Positions 26,065-35,382 of a stretch of DNA of 64,000 nt are shown here, in pieces. Under the pieces are notes generated by a model. The model worked only from the letters and a program-made list of their open reading frames with translations, was not told the origin of the DNA and made no database searches. Source of the stretch: Caballeronia arvi. GTDB lineage: Bacteria > Pseudomonadota > Gammaproteobacteria > Burkholderiales > Burkholderiaceae. The stretch covers positions 1 to 64,000 of the forward strand of contig NZ_FCOM02000004.1 of assembly GCF_001544695.2 (NCBI RefSeq), read 5' to 3'. Position 1 is the stretch's first letter. Each line of letters starts with the position of its first letter. The position numbers and the translations under genes are program-made.

Positions 26065-26832
26065 TTAACGGGTTTTCAGGCGACGCGCAATCAGCAGCGG
26101 CAGCCGTATCAGAAAACCAATAAATAGCCGCGCGTGCATCCATGTGAGCAGCGCGTTGTCGCGGCCATAGTGAAAATGCGAAACGCCGCCCTCTTCCGGA
26201 CTGAAGTAGCGCACGGGCGCGTCGATATTGATCGGCTGCACGCCGCGCCAGCAGAGACGCACCACGGCTTCGGGATCGAAATCGAAACGGCGCATGAACG
26301 TTTGCGAGCGCATCACGGCGGCGAGCGGCGCGGCCGGATACACGCGAAAGCCATACAGCGAATCGCCGATGCCCATCCAAAGCGTCTCCAGATTCGCCCA
26401 GCCGTTCGAGATGCGCCGCCCCTGCACGCGCAATTGCGGCGCGCTCGCGTCGAATCTGGGGCGGCCGAGGATCATCGCTTCGGGCGCGGCCATCGACGTT
26501 TCCATGAACGTGCGGATCAGCGCGGCGGGATGCTGGCCGTCCGAGTCCATCGTCAGCACGTGCGTGAAGCCTAGTTTCGCCGCTTCGTCGAGGCCCGCGA
26601 GGATCGCCGAGCCTTTGCCGCGATTTGCCGGCAGCACGATCACGCGCAGGCCGGGATCGGCTTCGGCCATTTGGAGGAGACGTGCGGCGCTGCCGTCCGT
26701 GCTGCCATCGACGACGACCCACACCGGATTCCACTGCTCGCGCGCGCCGCGCACGGTTTCATCGACTTTCTCGCCGGGGTTGTAGCTCGGAATGAGGACG
26801 AGATGCGTGGACGATGCGCGTGTCGAAGGCAT
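26065..26832 (-). CDS. Glycosyltransferase family 2 protein of the aryl polyene-type cluster
   Basis: A 255-residue GT2 enzyme. The nucleotide-sugar motifs are visible: the N-terminal LVLIPSYNPGEKVDETV, VVVDGSTDGSA, and the metal-binding DSDGQHP. Two arginine-rich hydrophobic residues at the C-terminus (FIGFLIRLPLLIARR) may anchor it to the membrane. GT2 genes are regular members of aryl polyene, flexirubin and xanthomonadin clusters, where they are thought to modify the lipid carrier of the pigment. It is last in the leftward arm. Confidence 0.85.
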   Translation of the reverse strand: MPSTRASSTHLVLIPSYNPGEKVDETVRGAREQWNPVWVVVDGSTDGSAARLLQMAEADPGLRVIVLPANRGKGSAILAGLDEAAKLGFTHVLTMDSDGQHPAALIRTFMETSMAAPEAMILGRPRFDASAPQLRVQGRRISNGWANLETLWMGIGDSLYGFRVYPAAPLAAVMRSQTFMRRFDFDPEAVVRLCWRGVQPINIDAPVRYFSPEEGGVSHFHYGRDNALLTWMHARLFIGFLIRLPLLIARRLKTR

Positions 26833-26900
26833 TAGGGAAAACAGAAAACGAAAAGATGCGACGAATTTTAACGTCTGTGGACGTCGCCGCTCTCGGTCGC

Positions 26901-27695
26901 TCAGTCGCGCGTGCGATGCGTGTCGACCTCGCCGTCATAGAAGCGCTGCAATTCGCCGATGAACGCCTGCAGCGCGGCGTGATCGCGTCCCGGCGGCGCG
27001 AAACGCCGGCCGAGCGTCACGCGATAGGTGATCGGCAGCGCCGGCTTCCTGAAGATCTGCCAGCCCTTGCCGAGAAAGCCCGAATCCGTTTCGATGATGA
27101 GCGTCTGCACCGGCGCCTGCGCGCGCGCCGCGATCAGCGCGATGCCACCTTTCAGCGGATTCACCGATGCGCTTTCCGTGCGCGTGCCTTCGGGAAACAG
27201 CAGGAGCGGACTGCCGCGCCGCAGTTCGGCGACGGCGGAACGAATCAGCCCGACAGGCGTGTCGTTGACGATATACCCCGCGAGCAGCGCGCCCGGCCCG
27301 AGGAACACGTTGCCGGCGACGTCGCCCTTCATTACGCAGCATGTATCGGGCACGCGCGACGCGATGAGCAGCGCATCGAGCAGGCACGGATGATTCGGCG
27401 CGAGGATCATCGCGGGTTCGCCTGCGAGCGAATCGAGTTCGGTGAGATCGAAGCGGCACGCGCCGAGCGTGCGCAGCAGCGCGAAGTACATGTGCCATAC
27501 GCGCTGCACGACGGCGCGCCCGACGCGCCGCCCCGCATCGACGGACAGCACGCATCGCAAAACGAGCGCGAACGGGAACCACGCGAGACACACGAGCGCG
27601 AGCACGACGAGCGCGAAATAGAACGCCACGCCTTGCCAGACGCTTTCGAGCGACCGCCCATGTTCGCCGCCGATTTTCCGATGCGCGTCACTCAT
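26901..27695 (-). CDS. PlsC-type lysophospholipid acyltransferase of the aryl polyene-type cluster
   Basis: A 264-residue membrane-associated acyltransferase with one or two N-terminal hydrophobic segments, the catalytic NHPCLLD (near residue 102) and FPEGTRTES (near 167). The start ATG at 27695 overlaps the stop of the MipA-like gene by eight bases, which implies coupled translation; a longer frame upstream is arginine-rich and unlikely. In pigment clusters this enzyme probably transfers the polyene acyl chain to a glycerol- or glycan-linked acceptor, by analogy. Confidence 0.85.
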   Translation of the reverse strand: MSDAHRKIGGEHGRSLESVWQGVAFYFALVVLALVCLAWFPFALVLRCVLSVDAGRRVGRAVVQRVWHMYFALLRTLGACRFDLTELDSLAGEPAMILAPNHPCLLDALLIASRVPDTCCVMKGDVAGNVFLGPGALLAGYIVNDTPVGLIRSAVAELRRGSPLLLFPEGTRTESASVNPLKGGIALIAARAQAPVQTLIIETDSGFLGKGWQIFRKPALPITYRVTLGRRFAPPGRDHAALQAFIGELQRFYDGEVDTHRTRD

Positions 27696-28548
27696 CGCTC
27701 GCCACCGTTTTCGACGATTGCCCGAACACCCACGCGAGCGCCACGCCGCCCGACAGCACGCTTTTCTGACGCACGAGCGGGCTGTCGGCGAAGCTCGCAC
27801 CCGCGAGATTGGCATAGCGCATGAACGCGCCGACCCAGTAATGGCTGAAGCGCCGCGACATCGACACGAGCGCCTGCGCGCCGGAATAGCCGCCGCTCGC
27901 CTGAAACGCCGGCCGGCCGGGCGTCGCGTATTGCGGCGCGACGGTGTAATAGTGATCGCTGTAGTGACCGTTCGCGAACATCGGCCCGGCGAACATGCCG
28001 ACGCGCAAGCCCGACACACCCGCGACATCGACGAGATCGAGGTTCAGATTCGGCTCGAACTGCCAGCCGACCGTCTTCGGCGACGATTCCAGCGTGATGC
28101 CCAAGCGCAGCGGCATGCGCAGATCGAGCAGCATGTCGCGCGACGGCGTGCGCCACAGATGCACTTCCACCGACGGACCGATTTCGATCGTCGGCTTGAG
28201 ATCGGGCATGCCGGCGCGCGCGTTGTCGTCGCGGCTGGAGACCGGCAGCGAACCGAGCACGCTGATATTGAAGTTGACGCGGTCGGTAGCGAGCAACTGG
28301 CCGCGCACGCCGTCGCGGTCCGCGCGCAGAAACTTGCCGCGATAGATCACGTACGGAAACGGAAAGACCCATGCGCGCGTCTGGTCGGAACCGGGGTAAT
28401 GCGGAAACGCGGCCACGCCCGCGCCGATGCCAAGCTCCCACAGCGGCTTCTCCGGCGGCGGCGCTTCTTCTTCGGCGCAGGCAGCGCCGCTCGCGACGAG
28501 AAGCATCAAAAACGCAAAGCGCGACGGACGGATCGACGGCATCGTCAT
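27688..28548 (-). CDS. MipA/OmpV-family outer-membrane protein
   Basis: A 286-residue protein with a signal peptide (about 1-25) and a beta-barrel-like sequence. The family features are WELGIGAGVAAFPHYPGSDQ at the start, alternating short amphipathic strands, and a terminal GVALAWVFG. The start overlaps the upstream oxidoreductase stop as TGATG. An outer-membrane barrel between biosynthetic genes of a pigment cluster suggests a role in envelope insertion of the pigment, which is inference. Confidence 0.78.
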   Translation of the reverse strand: MTMPSIRPSRFAFLMLLVASGAACAEEEAPPPEKPLWELGIGAGVAAFPHYPGSDQTRAWVFPFPYVIYRGKFLRADRDGVRGQLLATDRVNFNISVLGSLPVSSRDDNARAGMPDLKPTIEIGPSVEVHLWRTPSRDMLLDLRMPLRLGITLESSPKTVGWQFEPNLNLDLVDVAGVSGLRVGMFAGPMFANGHYSDHYYTVAPQYATPGRPAFQASGGYSGAQALVSMSRRFSHYWVGAFMRYANLAGASFADSPLVRQKSVLSGGVALAWVFGQSSKTVASDE

Positions 28549-29879
28549 CAATTGGCCGACAGCTCCGCGCGTTCCGCATCGCTCAGATTGCGCTTTCGCA
28601 TCCGGTATGCGCGCAGCGAATTGCGCCAGTCGAGCGCCGCTGTGACGTAGTAGATGCCCTTGAACGCGCGCAGCGAATGCCAGATGGGCGTCGTGCCGAA
28701 GATATCGCCCGCCAGCAGCGACAGCAGCGCTTCCTTCATGCGCAGCGGGTTTCTCGGTCCCATGAAGAGATTGCGCATCGTCGGCGACGTCATGCGGTAG
28801 ATGAACCACGAGAACTCGCGCGGGCCGTGGCGCACGTCGCGGTCGAACTTCGCGAGCGCGGCCGGCGCGTCGGCCGGGTTCGAGAGCGCGCCGTCGATGG
28901 CCTCGGCGCCCGCGAACGCGCTTTGCATCGCGAGCATCACGCCGGACGAAAATACCGGATCGATGAACGCGAAGGCGTCGCCGAGCAGCAGGAAGTTGCG
29001 TCCGTGCGTCATGTCGCCGGTGTAGGCGTAGTTGCCCGTCGCGTGAACTTCGCTGATCAGTTCGGCGTCGCTCAGGCGCTCGGCGAGCGGCGGACAGAGC
29101 GCGATCGTCTCGCGGAAGTACGCCTCGACCGTCGTGCCCTTCGGACGGCGCTTCAGATACGTCGGCCACACGACCGCGCCGACGCTCGTCGCGCCGTCGG
29201 CGAGCGGAATGAACCAGAACCAGCCGTGTTCGAACCAGAACACGGTGATGTTGCCTTCGTTCTGCCCCGCGTTGCGGCGCGCGTTGCTGAAATGGCCGTA
29301 CAGCGCCGACGAGTTGTGGCGCGCGTTGCGGCGCTTCGTCTTGAATTGATTCGCGAGCAGCGTGTCGCGGCCCGATGCATCGACGATAAAGCGCGCCCGC
29401 ACTTCCTCGATGCGGCCATCGTCGTGCTCGGCGCTGATCGTCGCGCTGGAATGGTCGGTCGCGAACGCGACATCGCGCGCGCGGCAGCCCTCGCTCACAT
29501 GCGCGCCGTGCTTCGCGGCGTTGCGCAGCAGGATTTCGTCGAGTTCGGAGCGGCGCACCTGATACGCGCTCGGCATCGACTTGTCCCACGCATCGGCGAA
29601 CATAAAACGTTGCAGGCGATTGTCGTGCTGCGGCGACACGAACTCGGCCGCGAGCTTGACCATGCCGATCGCGCGCACTTCATCGGCGACACCGAGCCGT
29701 TCGAAAAGCCGCAAATTCGCCGGCAGCAGCGATTCCCCGATATGAAAGCGCGGATGCCGCGCCTTCTCCAGCACGCGCACGCGATAGCCGCGGTCCGCGA
29801 GCAGCGTCGCCGCCGTCGATCCGGCCGGACCGCCGCCGATCACGACGACGTCCCAGGTTTGCTGCTGCGTTTCGCTCAT
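28548..29879 (-). CDS. FAD-dependent oxidoreductase, tryptophan-halogenase-like
   Basis: A 443-residue flavoprotein with the FAD motif VVVIGGGPAGSTAATLLADRG, ARFIVDASGRDTLLA and the second FAD motif LLLGDAFAFIDPVFSSGV, as in the halogenase/geranylgeranyl-reductase-like group. AGGAGGGGAGGAG lies directly before the ATG at 29879. I see no clear WxWxIP halogenase motif: the comparable segment reads WFWFIPLADG. Such proteins are constant members of xanthomonadin and aryl polyene clusters, where they probably oxidise or hydroxylate the aryl head. Confidence 0.85.
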   Translation of the reverse strand: MSETQQQTWDVVVIGGGPAGSTAATLLADRGYRVRVLEKARHPRFHIGESLLPANLRLFERLGVADEVRAIGMVKLAAEFVSPQHDNRLQRFMFADAWDKSMPSAYQVRRSELDEILLRNAAKHGAHVSEGCRARDVAFATDHSSATISAEHDDGRIEEVRARFIVDASGRDTLLANQFKTKRRNARHNSSALYGHFSNARRNAGQNEGNITVFWFEHGWFWFIPLADGATSVGAVVWPTYLKRRPKGTTVEAYFRETIALCPPLAERLSDAELISEVHATGNYAYTGDMTHGRNFLLLGDAFAFIDPVFSSGVMLAMQSAFAGAEAIDGALSNPADAPAALAKFDRDVRHGPREFSWFIYRMTSPTMRNLFMGPRNPLRMKEALLSLLAGDIFGTTPIWHSLRAFKGIYYVTAALDWRNSLRAYRMRKRNLSDAERAELSAN

Positions 29880-29892
29880 GCTCCTCCCCTCC

Positions 29893-30609
29893 TTATGCAA
29901 TTCCGCCGTTGATCGACAAGACCTGTCCGGTCACGTAAGCCGCCGCATCCGACACCAGATACGCGACCATGCCCGCAACCTCTTCCGCCGTGCCCGCGCG
30001 CTGCGCCGGCACGAGCTGCCTGATGCGCTCGGGCGGAAACGCCTCACCGAGCATCGGCGAATCGATGACGCCCGGCGCCACCGCATTCACCGTGATGCCG
30101 CGCGATGCGAGTTCCTGCGCGAGCGCGCGCGTCGCGCCGATCAGCCCGGCCTTCGCCGCCGCATAGTTCACCTGCCCGCGATTGCCCATCAGCCCCGACA
30201 GCGACGACATGTTGACGATCCGTCCCCAGCGCGTGCGGATCATCGGCATCAAAAGCGGCTGCGTGACGTTGAAAAAACCGTCGAGCGTCACGTCGATCAC
30301 GCGCTTCCATTGCTGGCGCGTCATGCCGGCCATCGGCGCGTCGTCGTGGATGCCCGCGTTGTTCACCAGAATCTGGACGGGACCGTCGGCCAGAATGCGC
30401 GCGAGCGCGGTTTCGGTGGCGTCGGGATCGGTGACATCGAAGGCGATGGCGTGCGCCCTGCCGCCCGCCGCGCGGATCGCTTGCGCGCAGCTTTCAGCGC
30501 GTTCGATGCCGCCGTTCGCGTGAATCCAGACTTCGTGTCCGGCGGTCGCCAGCGTTCTGCTCACCGCCTGTCCGATCGCGCCGCTGCCGCCGGTTACGAG
30601 CGCGCGCAT
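29893..30609 (-). CDS. 3-ketoacyl-ACP reductase (FabG-like SDR) of the aryl polyene-type cluster
   Basis: A 238-residue short-chain dehydrogenase with the NADP motif TGGSGAIG (residues 6-13), NNAG at 83-86, Ser136, Tyr149 and Lys153 in VNYAAAK. It should reduce the 3-ketoacyl-ACP in each elongation round, matching ApeQ in the E. coli aryl polyene system. It lies 13 bases before the flavoprotein gene and 142 bases after the carrier protein gene on the same strand. Confidence 0.9.
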   Translation of the reverse strand: MRALVTGGSGAIGQAVSRTLATAGHEVWIHANGGIERAESCAQAIRAAGGRAHAIAFDVTDPDATETALARILADGPVQILVNNAGIHDDAPMAGMTRQQWKRVIDVTLDGFFNVTQPLLMPMIRTRWGRIVNMSSLSGLMGNRGQVNYAAAKAGLIGATRALAQELASRGITVNAVAPGVIDSPMLGEAFPPERIRQLVPAQRAGTAEEVAGMVAYLVSDAAAYVTGQVLSINGGIA

Positions 30610-30751
30610 GGGGCTTCCATCATCGATTGCACTCCGCTTTCATGTGTCGCCGCAACGGGCCCGCACGAGCGTGCGCGTTGTCCAGTCTCGATGCGGCGGA
30701 TTTCATTTGCATGACAGCGGCTGCGTGTCGAACGAGCGGACGAGCCGCATC

Positions 30752-31012
30752 CTATTTCGTGCGATGCGCGGCGACGTGCGCCGCGAGCGCGCCGAGGCTC
30801 GCGAAGATTTTCTGGTTGTCGGGATTGTCCGAGCGCAGCTCGAAGCCGTACTTCTTCGAGATCAGCAGCGCGATCTCGAGGATATCGATGGAATCGAGCC
30901 CGAAACCTTCTTCATACAAGCGCGTATCGGCCGAGACGGCCTTGGGATCGACGTCCTCGAGATTCAGTTCGGCGACGATCAGCTCGGCGAGCTCTCTTTC
31001 CAGTTCATTCAT
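30752..31012 (-). CDS. Acyl carrier protein of the aryl polyene-type cluster
   Basis: An 86-residue acidic carrier protein with the phosphopantetheine site Ser41 in GFGLDSIDILE. It leads the leftward arm. Known aryl polyene systems use two carrier proteins (ApeE and ApeF), but this is the only one in the cluster. About 140 bases of spacer to the ketoreductase gene hold no second copy. Confidence 0.9.
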   Translation of the reverse strand: MNELERELAELIVAELNLEDVDPKAVSADTRLYEEGFGLDSIDILEIALLISKKYGFELRSDNPDNQKIFASLGALAAHVAAHRTK

Positions 31013-31459
31013 CGTGTGTACAACCAGCGCAAAAACGCGCGGCGAAGGTCGCTCGCAATACGTGCGCCCCGCGTTCTCCGCACGCTGCCGGCCGCCTGTT
31101 ATCGAGATAATTGCGGTGGCGAAATTCTAGACGATGCCCTCTGGCACGCCTAGTAGTAAAGGTAACCGGCCGTACGCCGGGCACCGGCACCATTTTATTG
31201 AGAAAAATCAGTAGCTTCCCCCTCCGCTCGGGGGGCCGCGCCGGTAGGGTAAAATTCGCCCGTCTGACGAATGTAAGATCATCGAACAATCGGTTACAGA
31301 CCGGGCCCGCACCCACGCGGGAAAATGATCGTCAGGCGGGCGACTGCCGCATCTTTGTTCAACAACCGAGCGTTCAGAAAGAACGCCGCAGCCGCATCCC
31401 ATGTTGCGTACCTTTTTCCTTTCGTCCCGCGCTGTCATGCGCGGCGCAGGTGTAATTCG
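31013..31459. promoter_or_regulatory. Divergent control region of the aryl polyene-type cluster
   Basis: A 447-base region between the leftward carrier protein gene and the rightward arm. No gene is supported. It holds a GC-rich hairpin CCCCC-TCCGCT-CGGGGG near 31216-31233 with no T run after it, AT-rich patches near 31105-31130 and 31246-31275 where the two promoters probably lie, and a CCGGC/GCCGG palindrome near 31170. No known regulator site was recognised. Confidence 0.45.
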
Positions 31460-32113
31460 ATGAGCGCCGCCCGCTTCCTGCGCGCGGCCGGCGTCGTGGC
31501 CGCGATCGTCGCCTACCAGCTTGCCGCGCATCATGCCGCGTCCACGCCGGGCGCGCACGGGCTCGGACTCGCACTCGTCCTCGCGCCGCTGTTGCTCGTC
31601 ACGCTGAACGGCGCGGTGCGCTCGAGCGCACGCGCATGGCTGCTGCCGCTCTGGGCGCTCGCGTGCGCCGTGTTGTGGCTCGGACGCGCCCCGCTCACCG
31701 CGCACTTCGGCTGGGGGTTGTGGCTGGAGCACGCGGGCTTCAATCTCGCGCTCGCGTGGATGTTCGGCCGCACGCTCGCGGCCGGCCGCGAACCGCTCTG
31801 CACCCAGTTCGCGACGATGGTCCACGGCAAGCTCGAACCGCGCGTCGTGCGCTATACGCGCGGCGTCACGGTCGCGTGGACGCTCTTCTTCATCGCGACG
31901 GCGCTCGTTTCGACCGCGCTGTTCGCGCTCGCGTCGATCGTCGCGTGGTCCACCTTCGCGAACTATCTCGCGCTGCCGGCGGTCGGGCTGATGTTCGTCG
32001 CCGAATACGCGTGCCGCCGCATCGCGCTGCCGGACATGGCGCCGTCGGGCATCATGGACGCCGTACGCGCCTATATGCATTCGATGCAGATGCGTCGCAG
32101 CGGGGCGCGGTGA
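31460..32113 (+). CDS. Conserved membrane protein of aryl polyene clusters (COG4648-like)
   Basis: A 217-residue integral membrane protein with about six hydrophobic segments. The middle carries FGRTLAAGREPLCTQFATMVHG, a segment typical of the COG4648 family found in aryl polyene clusters. ATG at 31460 follows a poor ribosome site; longer in-frame starts exist but add a charged leader. The stop overlaps the start of the ligase gene as TGATG. Its function is not established. Confidence 0.78.
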   Translation: MSAARFLRAAGVVAAIVAYQLAAHHAASTPGAHGLGLALVLAPLLLVTLNGAVRSSARAWLLPLWALACAVLWLGRAPLTAHFGWGLWLEHAGFNLALAWMFGRTLAAGREPLCTQFATMVHGKLEPRVVRYTRGVTVAWTLFFIATALVSTALFALASIVAWSTFANYLALPAVGLMFVAEYACRRIALPDMAPSGIMDAVRAYMHSMQMRRSGAR

Positions 32114-33816
32114 TGCCGACGAACTCATCGCCCATGCAGACTTTTCCGCTGGTTTTTCACGCGTCGCCGGATCAGACGATCGCCTGGCGCGACGGCGCGC
32201 CCATCAGCGTGCGCGAATTTCTCGCCGATGTGCGCGCGCTCGCCGCCGCGCTGCCCGAAGGCGGGCACGTGTTCAACGTGTGCACGGATCGATACCGCTT
32301 CACGGTTAGCCTGTGCGCGACCCTCGTCGCGGGCAAGACGAGCCTGCTGCCGTCGACGCACACGCCCGACATGGTGCGCGCCCTCGCCTCGTTCGCCCCC
32401 GACGCGTTCTGTCTGCACGACCACGACGACTGCGCGATCAATCTGCCGCGCTTCCGTTATCCGGAGCGCGCGCCGGTGCGCGCGGACGGCGAAACGCAGG
32501 TGCCGCACATCGACGGCGCGCGCGTCGTGGCCTACGTGTTCACGTCCGGCTCGACCGGCGCGCCGGTGCCGCATCGCAAGACGTGGGGCTTTCTGGTGAA
32601 GAACGTGCGCGCGGCGGCGGCGCGCCTTAATCTGCTTGGCGAAGCACGCGCGACGCTCATCGGCACCGTGCCGCCGCAGCACATGTACGGCTTCGAATCG
32701 ACCGTGCTGCTCGCGCTGCTCGGCGGCCTCGCGTTCAGCAACCGCCAGCCGTTCTATCCCGTCGATATCCGCGCGGAGCTCGATGCCATCCCAGAGCCGC
32801 GCGTGCTCGTGAGTTCGCCGATCCACCTTCGCGCGCTGTTGGCCAACGACGAAGCGCTGCCGCGCGCGTCGCTGGTGCTGTCGGCGACCGCGCCGTTATC
32901 GGAAAAGCTGGCGCTCGACGCGGAAGCGCGCCTGCAGGCACCGCTGATGGAAATCTACGGCAGCACCGAAACCGGCCAGATCGCGACGCGCCGCACCGCG
33001 CGCACCGCCGCATGGGAGCTGTTTGCCGACATCACGCTGACGCCGCGCGCGGACGGTTCCGACCATTCCAACGATCCCGGCGAACAGACGATGTGGGCAT
33101 CGGGCGGTCATGTGGAAGTGCCCGTGCCGATGGGCGACGCGCTCGAACTCATCGACGGCGCGCATTTTCTGCTGCACGGACGCAAAGCGGATCTGATCAA
33201 TATCGCGGGCAAGCGCACGTCGCTCGCGTATCTGAACCATCAGTTGAACGCGGTGCCGGGCGTCGTCGATGGCGTGTTCTACATGCCCGACGAATCTGCG
33301 TCCGACAGCGAGCCGGTGCGCCGCCTGATGGCGCTCGTGGTCGCGCCGGACCTCGTTGCGGCCGATTTGCAACGCGCCTTGCGCGAACGCATCGATGCCG
33401 CGTTCATGCCGCGGCCGCTTCTGTTCGTCGATTCGCTGCCGCGCAACGCAACCGGCAAGCTGCCGCGCGAAGTGCTGACGAAGCTGATCGAAACCGAACG
33501 CAACCGGCGCGCCGCGCTGACGTTCACCGTGCCGCCCGGCCATCCCGCGCTCGCCGGACATTTCCCGGGACGTCCGATCGTGCCGGGCGTAGTCCTCCTC
33601 GATCACGCGCTCGATGCGATCAGCGTCGCGCTCGGACAGCGTTTCGACGCGTGCCGGATCGAATCGGCGAAATTTTTGAGTCCGGCGAAACCGGGCGAGA
33701 CGCTCGACATCGCCTACGAGACGGCGGCGAGCGGCGCGATCCGCTTCACGATCCGCGCGGGCGAACGCGCGGTGGCGAGCGGTGCGCTCGCGGCAACGGA
33801 CAAACACACATCGTGA
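32113..33816 (+). CDS. Fused acyl-ACP ligase and hotdog dehydratase
   Basis: A 567-residue two-domain protein. Residues 1 to about 455 form an AMP-forming ligase: YVFTSGSTGAPVPHRKTW, EIYGSTETGQ, HGRKADLINIAGKRTSL and the terminal LPRNATGKLPRE with the catalytic lysine. After a short linker the C-terminal 100 residues form a FabA/FabZ-like hotdog domain (GHPALAGHFPGRPIVPGVVLLDHA). In E. coli aryl polyene synthesis these are two proteins: ApeH loads the aryl acid on ACP and ApeI is half of the dehydratase. Here they are one polypeptide. It overlaps both neighbours (TGATG and GTGA). Confidence 0.9.
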   Translation: MPTNSSPMQTFPLVFHASPDQTIAWRDGAPISVREFLADVRALAAALPEGGHVFNVCTDRYRFTVSLCATLVAGKTSLLPSTHTPDMVRALASFAPDAFCLHDHDDCAINLPRFRYPERAPVRADGETQVPHIDGARVVAYVFTSGSTGAPVPHRKTWGFLVKNVRAAAARLNLLGEARATLIGTVPPQHMYGFESTVLLALLGGLAFSNRQPFYPVDIRAELDAIPEPRVLVSSPIHLRALLANDEALPRASLVLSATAPLSEKLALDAEARLQAPLMEIYGSTETGQIATRRTARTAAWELFADITLTPRADGSDHSNDPGEQTMWASGGHVEVPVPMGDALELIDGAHFLLHGRKADLINIAGKRTSLAYLNHQLNAVPGVVDGVFYMPDESASDSEPVRRLMALVVAPDLVAADLQRALRERIDAAFMPRPLLFVDSLPRNATGKLPREVLTKLIETERNRRAALTFTVPPGHPALAGHFPGRPIVPGVVLLDHALDAISVALGQRFDACRIESAKFLSPAKPGETLDIAYETAASGAIRFTIRAGERAVASGALAATDKHTS

Positions 33817-34787
33817 ACGAACCGCGCAACCGCGACGACTGGGCCGACCGCCAGGAACGCAGCAACCTCGCGTTGCTGCGTTTCATGACGTGGATATCGC
33901 TGCGCTTCGGACGGCGCGCGGGACGCGTGCTGCTGCGGATCATCACCGCGTATTTCGTGGCCTTCTCGCCGCGCGCCCGGCGTGCGTCGCGTGCTTATCT
34001 GAATCGTGCGCTCGGACGGCACGCGGGTTGGCGCGACGGCTATCGCCATGTGTTTTCGTTCGCATCGACGATTCACGACCGCATCTATTTGCTCAACGAA
34101 CGCTTCGATCTGTTCGATATCCGCACACATGGCGTCGAACACGTCGAAGCCGCGCTCGCCGACGGGCGCGGCGCGTTTCTGATGGGCGCGCATCTCGGCA
34201 GCTTCGAAGTGGTGCGCGCGATCGGGCGGGCGCAGCCGCATATCCGCATCGCGATCACGATGTACGAGGAGAACGCGCGCAAGATTGGCGCGATTCTCGC
34301 GGCCGTGAATCCGGCCGCGCAGCACGACGTGATCGGGCTCGGCAAGGTCGATGCGATGCTCAAAGTGCGCGAGCGGCTCGACGCGGGCAGTCTCGTCGGC
34401 ATTCTCGCGGACCGCACGCTGCGCCAGGCCGGCGACACGCTGAAGGAGCGCGATTTTCTCGGCGCGCCCGCCGCGTTTCCGCTCGGGCCGCTGCACATGG
34501 CGGCGGTGCTGCGGCGGCCGGTCGTCTTCATGACGGGGCTGTATCTCGGCGGCAATCGCTACGACATTCACTTCGAAACGCTCGCCGATTTCTCGACCGT
34601 CGAGCGCAGCGAGCGCGCCGCCGCCGTCGATGCCGCGTTGACGCGCTACGTCGCGCTGCTGGAGCAGTATTGCCGCGCCGCGCCGTACAACTGGTTCAAT
34701 TATTTCGACTTCTGGCAGGCGAACGCCGCGCAGGCGCCCGGGCGCGCGACGGGCGCCGTCTTGCAAAAAGTTGTGAAGGATGCCTGA
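33813..34787 (+). CDS. HtrB/LpxL-like acyltransferase of the aryl polyene-type cluster
   Basis: A 324-residue inner-membrane acyltransferase of the lipid A biosynthesis family, with the motif GAHLGSFE (near residue 128; LpxL proteins have HxxxxE) and ILADRTLRQAGDTL. The GTG at 33813 overlaps the previous stop (GTGA). In pigment clusters this enzyme type is thought to attach the polyene to a lipid or glycan acceptor. The precise acceptor is unknown. Confidence 0.85.
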   Translation: MNEPRNRDDWADRQERSNLALLRFMTWISLRFGRRAGRVLLRIITAYFVAFSPRARRASRAYLNRALGRHAGWRDGYRHVFSFASTIHDRIYLLNERFDLFDIRTHGVEHVEAALADGRGAFLMGAHLGSFEVVRAIGRAQPHIRIAITMYEENARKIGAILAAVNPAAQHDVIGLGKVDAMLKVRERLDAGSLVGILADRTLRQAGDTLKERDFLGAPAAFPLGPLHMAAVLRRPVVFMTGLYLGGNRYDIHFETLADFSTVERSERAAAVDAALTRYVALLEQYCRAAPYNWFNYFDFWQANAAQAPGRATGAVLQKVVKDA

Positions 34788-35376
34788 GCTTATGCGAGTT
34801 TTCGCCGCGGTTTTCATGGCCGCATTGCTGTCGGCCGGACCGACGATCAGCGCCGCGGCCGACACGCCCTGGACGCTCGATCGCCTGATGAACACGCTCG
34901 GCGCGAAGAAGTCCGGCCGCGCGAATTTCACCGAGACGCGTTATCTGAAGATCGCGCAGGAGCCGCTCGAATCGTCGGGCGAACTCGTGTTCGTCGCGCC
35001 GGACCATCTGGAAAAGCATACGGTCAGCCCCAAGCCCGAGAATCTCGTCGTCGATGGCGACATGCTCACCGTCGATCGCAACGGCCGCAAGATCACCATT
35101 CCGCTGCGCAACTATCCGGAGCTGGGCGCGTTCATCGAGAGCATCCGCGCGACGCTCGCGGGCAACCGCTTCGCGCTGGAAGAGGCGTACAAGGTCTCGA
35201 TCGACGGTAAAGGCAACGACTGGACGCTCACGCTCGTGCCGATCGATTCGCGCATGAAGCAGAAAGTCAGTTCGATCACGCTCGCCGGCACGGGCGCAGC
35301 GCTCGCGCGCGTCGAGATCAGACAGGCCGATGGCGACCGTTCGCTGATGCGCCTGCAAGACGCGTCGGCGCACTGA
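34780..35376 (+). CDS. LolA-like outer-membrane carrier protein
   Basis: A 198-residue exported protein with a signal peptide (about 1-27) and a LolA-type fold: DRLMNTLGAKKSGRANFTETRYLK and a run of beta strands. It overlaps the upstream acyltransferase by eight bases and precedes an MMPL exporter by six bases. The pair probably moves the lipid-linked pigment across the periplasm, as inferred for aryl polyene systems. An internal ATG four codons later is an alternative start. Confidence 0.85.
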   Translation: MPELMRVFAAVFMAALLSAGPTISAAADTPWTLDRLMNTLGAKKSGRANFTETRYLKIAQEPLESSGELVFVAPDHLEKHTVSPKPENLVVDGDMLTVDRNGRKITIPLRNYPELGAFIESIRATLAGNRFALEEAYKVSIDGKGNDWTLTLVPIDSRMKQKVSSITLAGTGAALARVEIRQADGDRSLMRLQDASAH

Positions 35377-35382
35377 ACACGC

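Noticed and set aside
30610-30751. A second carrier protein or small gene between ACP and ketoreductase
   Set aside because: Only a 30-codon frame without the DSxD motif is present.
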